From an uncultured Nitrospirota bacterium (lineage in GTDB: Bacteria > Nitrospinota > Nitrospinia > SZUA-224): DNA of 6,325 nt. Made by a program: the position numbers and the translations under genes. The stretch is taken from the NCBI GenBank assembly GCA_913009285.1, contig CAJVYE010000069.1, forward strand, positions 1 to 6,325. The letters run 5' to 3'. Shown piece after piece: positions 6,299 through 6,325 of this stretch; the first letter of the stretch is position 1, and the number at the start of each line of letters is the position of its first letter. Below the pieces are notes generated by a model. That model saw only the letters and a program-made list of their open reading frames with translations, had not been told where the DNA came from and searched no databases.

Positions 6299-6325
6299 AA
6301 AAAAAAAAGTAATGTGACAGTATAA
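6299..6325. other. Post-adapter poly-A run and low-quality tail
   Basis: Ten A residues (6299-6308) directly follow the adapter end, then 17 bases that fit no feature (GTAATGTGACAGTATAA). Reads that run past the end of a library molecule typically give A-rich noise, so this tail is almost certainly not genomic. Confidence 0.85.

Overview
This is about 6.3 kb of AT-rich bacterial DNA (GC looks near 40% by eye, not counted). Arginine is mostly AGA/AGG, ATA isoleucine is frequent, and several genes have TTG or GTG starts. Gene content (era-recO, argS-SPOR protein-dacB, a hemerythrin-like protein) and the second membrane/periplasm-facing SPOR and PBP4 proteins suit a Gram-negative-type anaerobe or microaerophile such as Desulfobacterota or Nitrospirota. 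That placement is inference from gene order and style. The window looks like a whole short assembled contig, because its right end runs into sequencing adapter.

Layout. Positions 1-233 hold no gene: there are two possible promoter -10 boxes and a striking inverted repeat whose arms are made of 7-bp GTTAC-like units. Then era (234-1139, TTG start with a good ribosome binding site) and recO (1139-1879) overlap by one base and form an operon. A short convergent gap (1880-1949) carries a degenerate 9-bp repeat. A hemerythrin-domain gene (1950-2510) lies alone on the minus strand. The 2511-2809 gap between divergent genes holds a probable minus-strand promoter, a 9-bp perfect palindrome with more 7-bp repeats, and a near-consensus sigma70-type promoter for argS. 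argS (best start GTG at 2810, ending 4522), a membrane-anchored SPOR-domain protein (4528-5169) and dacB/PBP4 (from 5166) are tightly packed and read as one transcription unit.

Function. era and recO are housekeeping genes for 30S ribosome assembly and recombinational repair. The argS operon couples arginyl-tRNA charging with two envelope proteins: a SPOR protein expected to bind peptidoglycan at the septum, and a penicillin-binding D,D-peptidase that trims cross-links. The hemerythrin-like protein probably binds a di-iron centre for O2/redox or NO handling.

The most important caution is technical. Positions 6241-6298 are the Illumina TruSeq universal adapter (reverse complement), followed by a poly-A run and a 17-base tail. 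The dacB reading frame is therefore cut off artificially, and its last ten residues are adapter translation. I found no clearly new biological system; the non-gene features most worth following are the three short-period repeat elements and the argS promoter/start reassignment.
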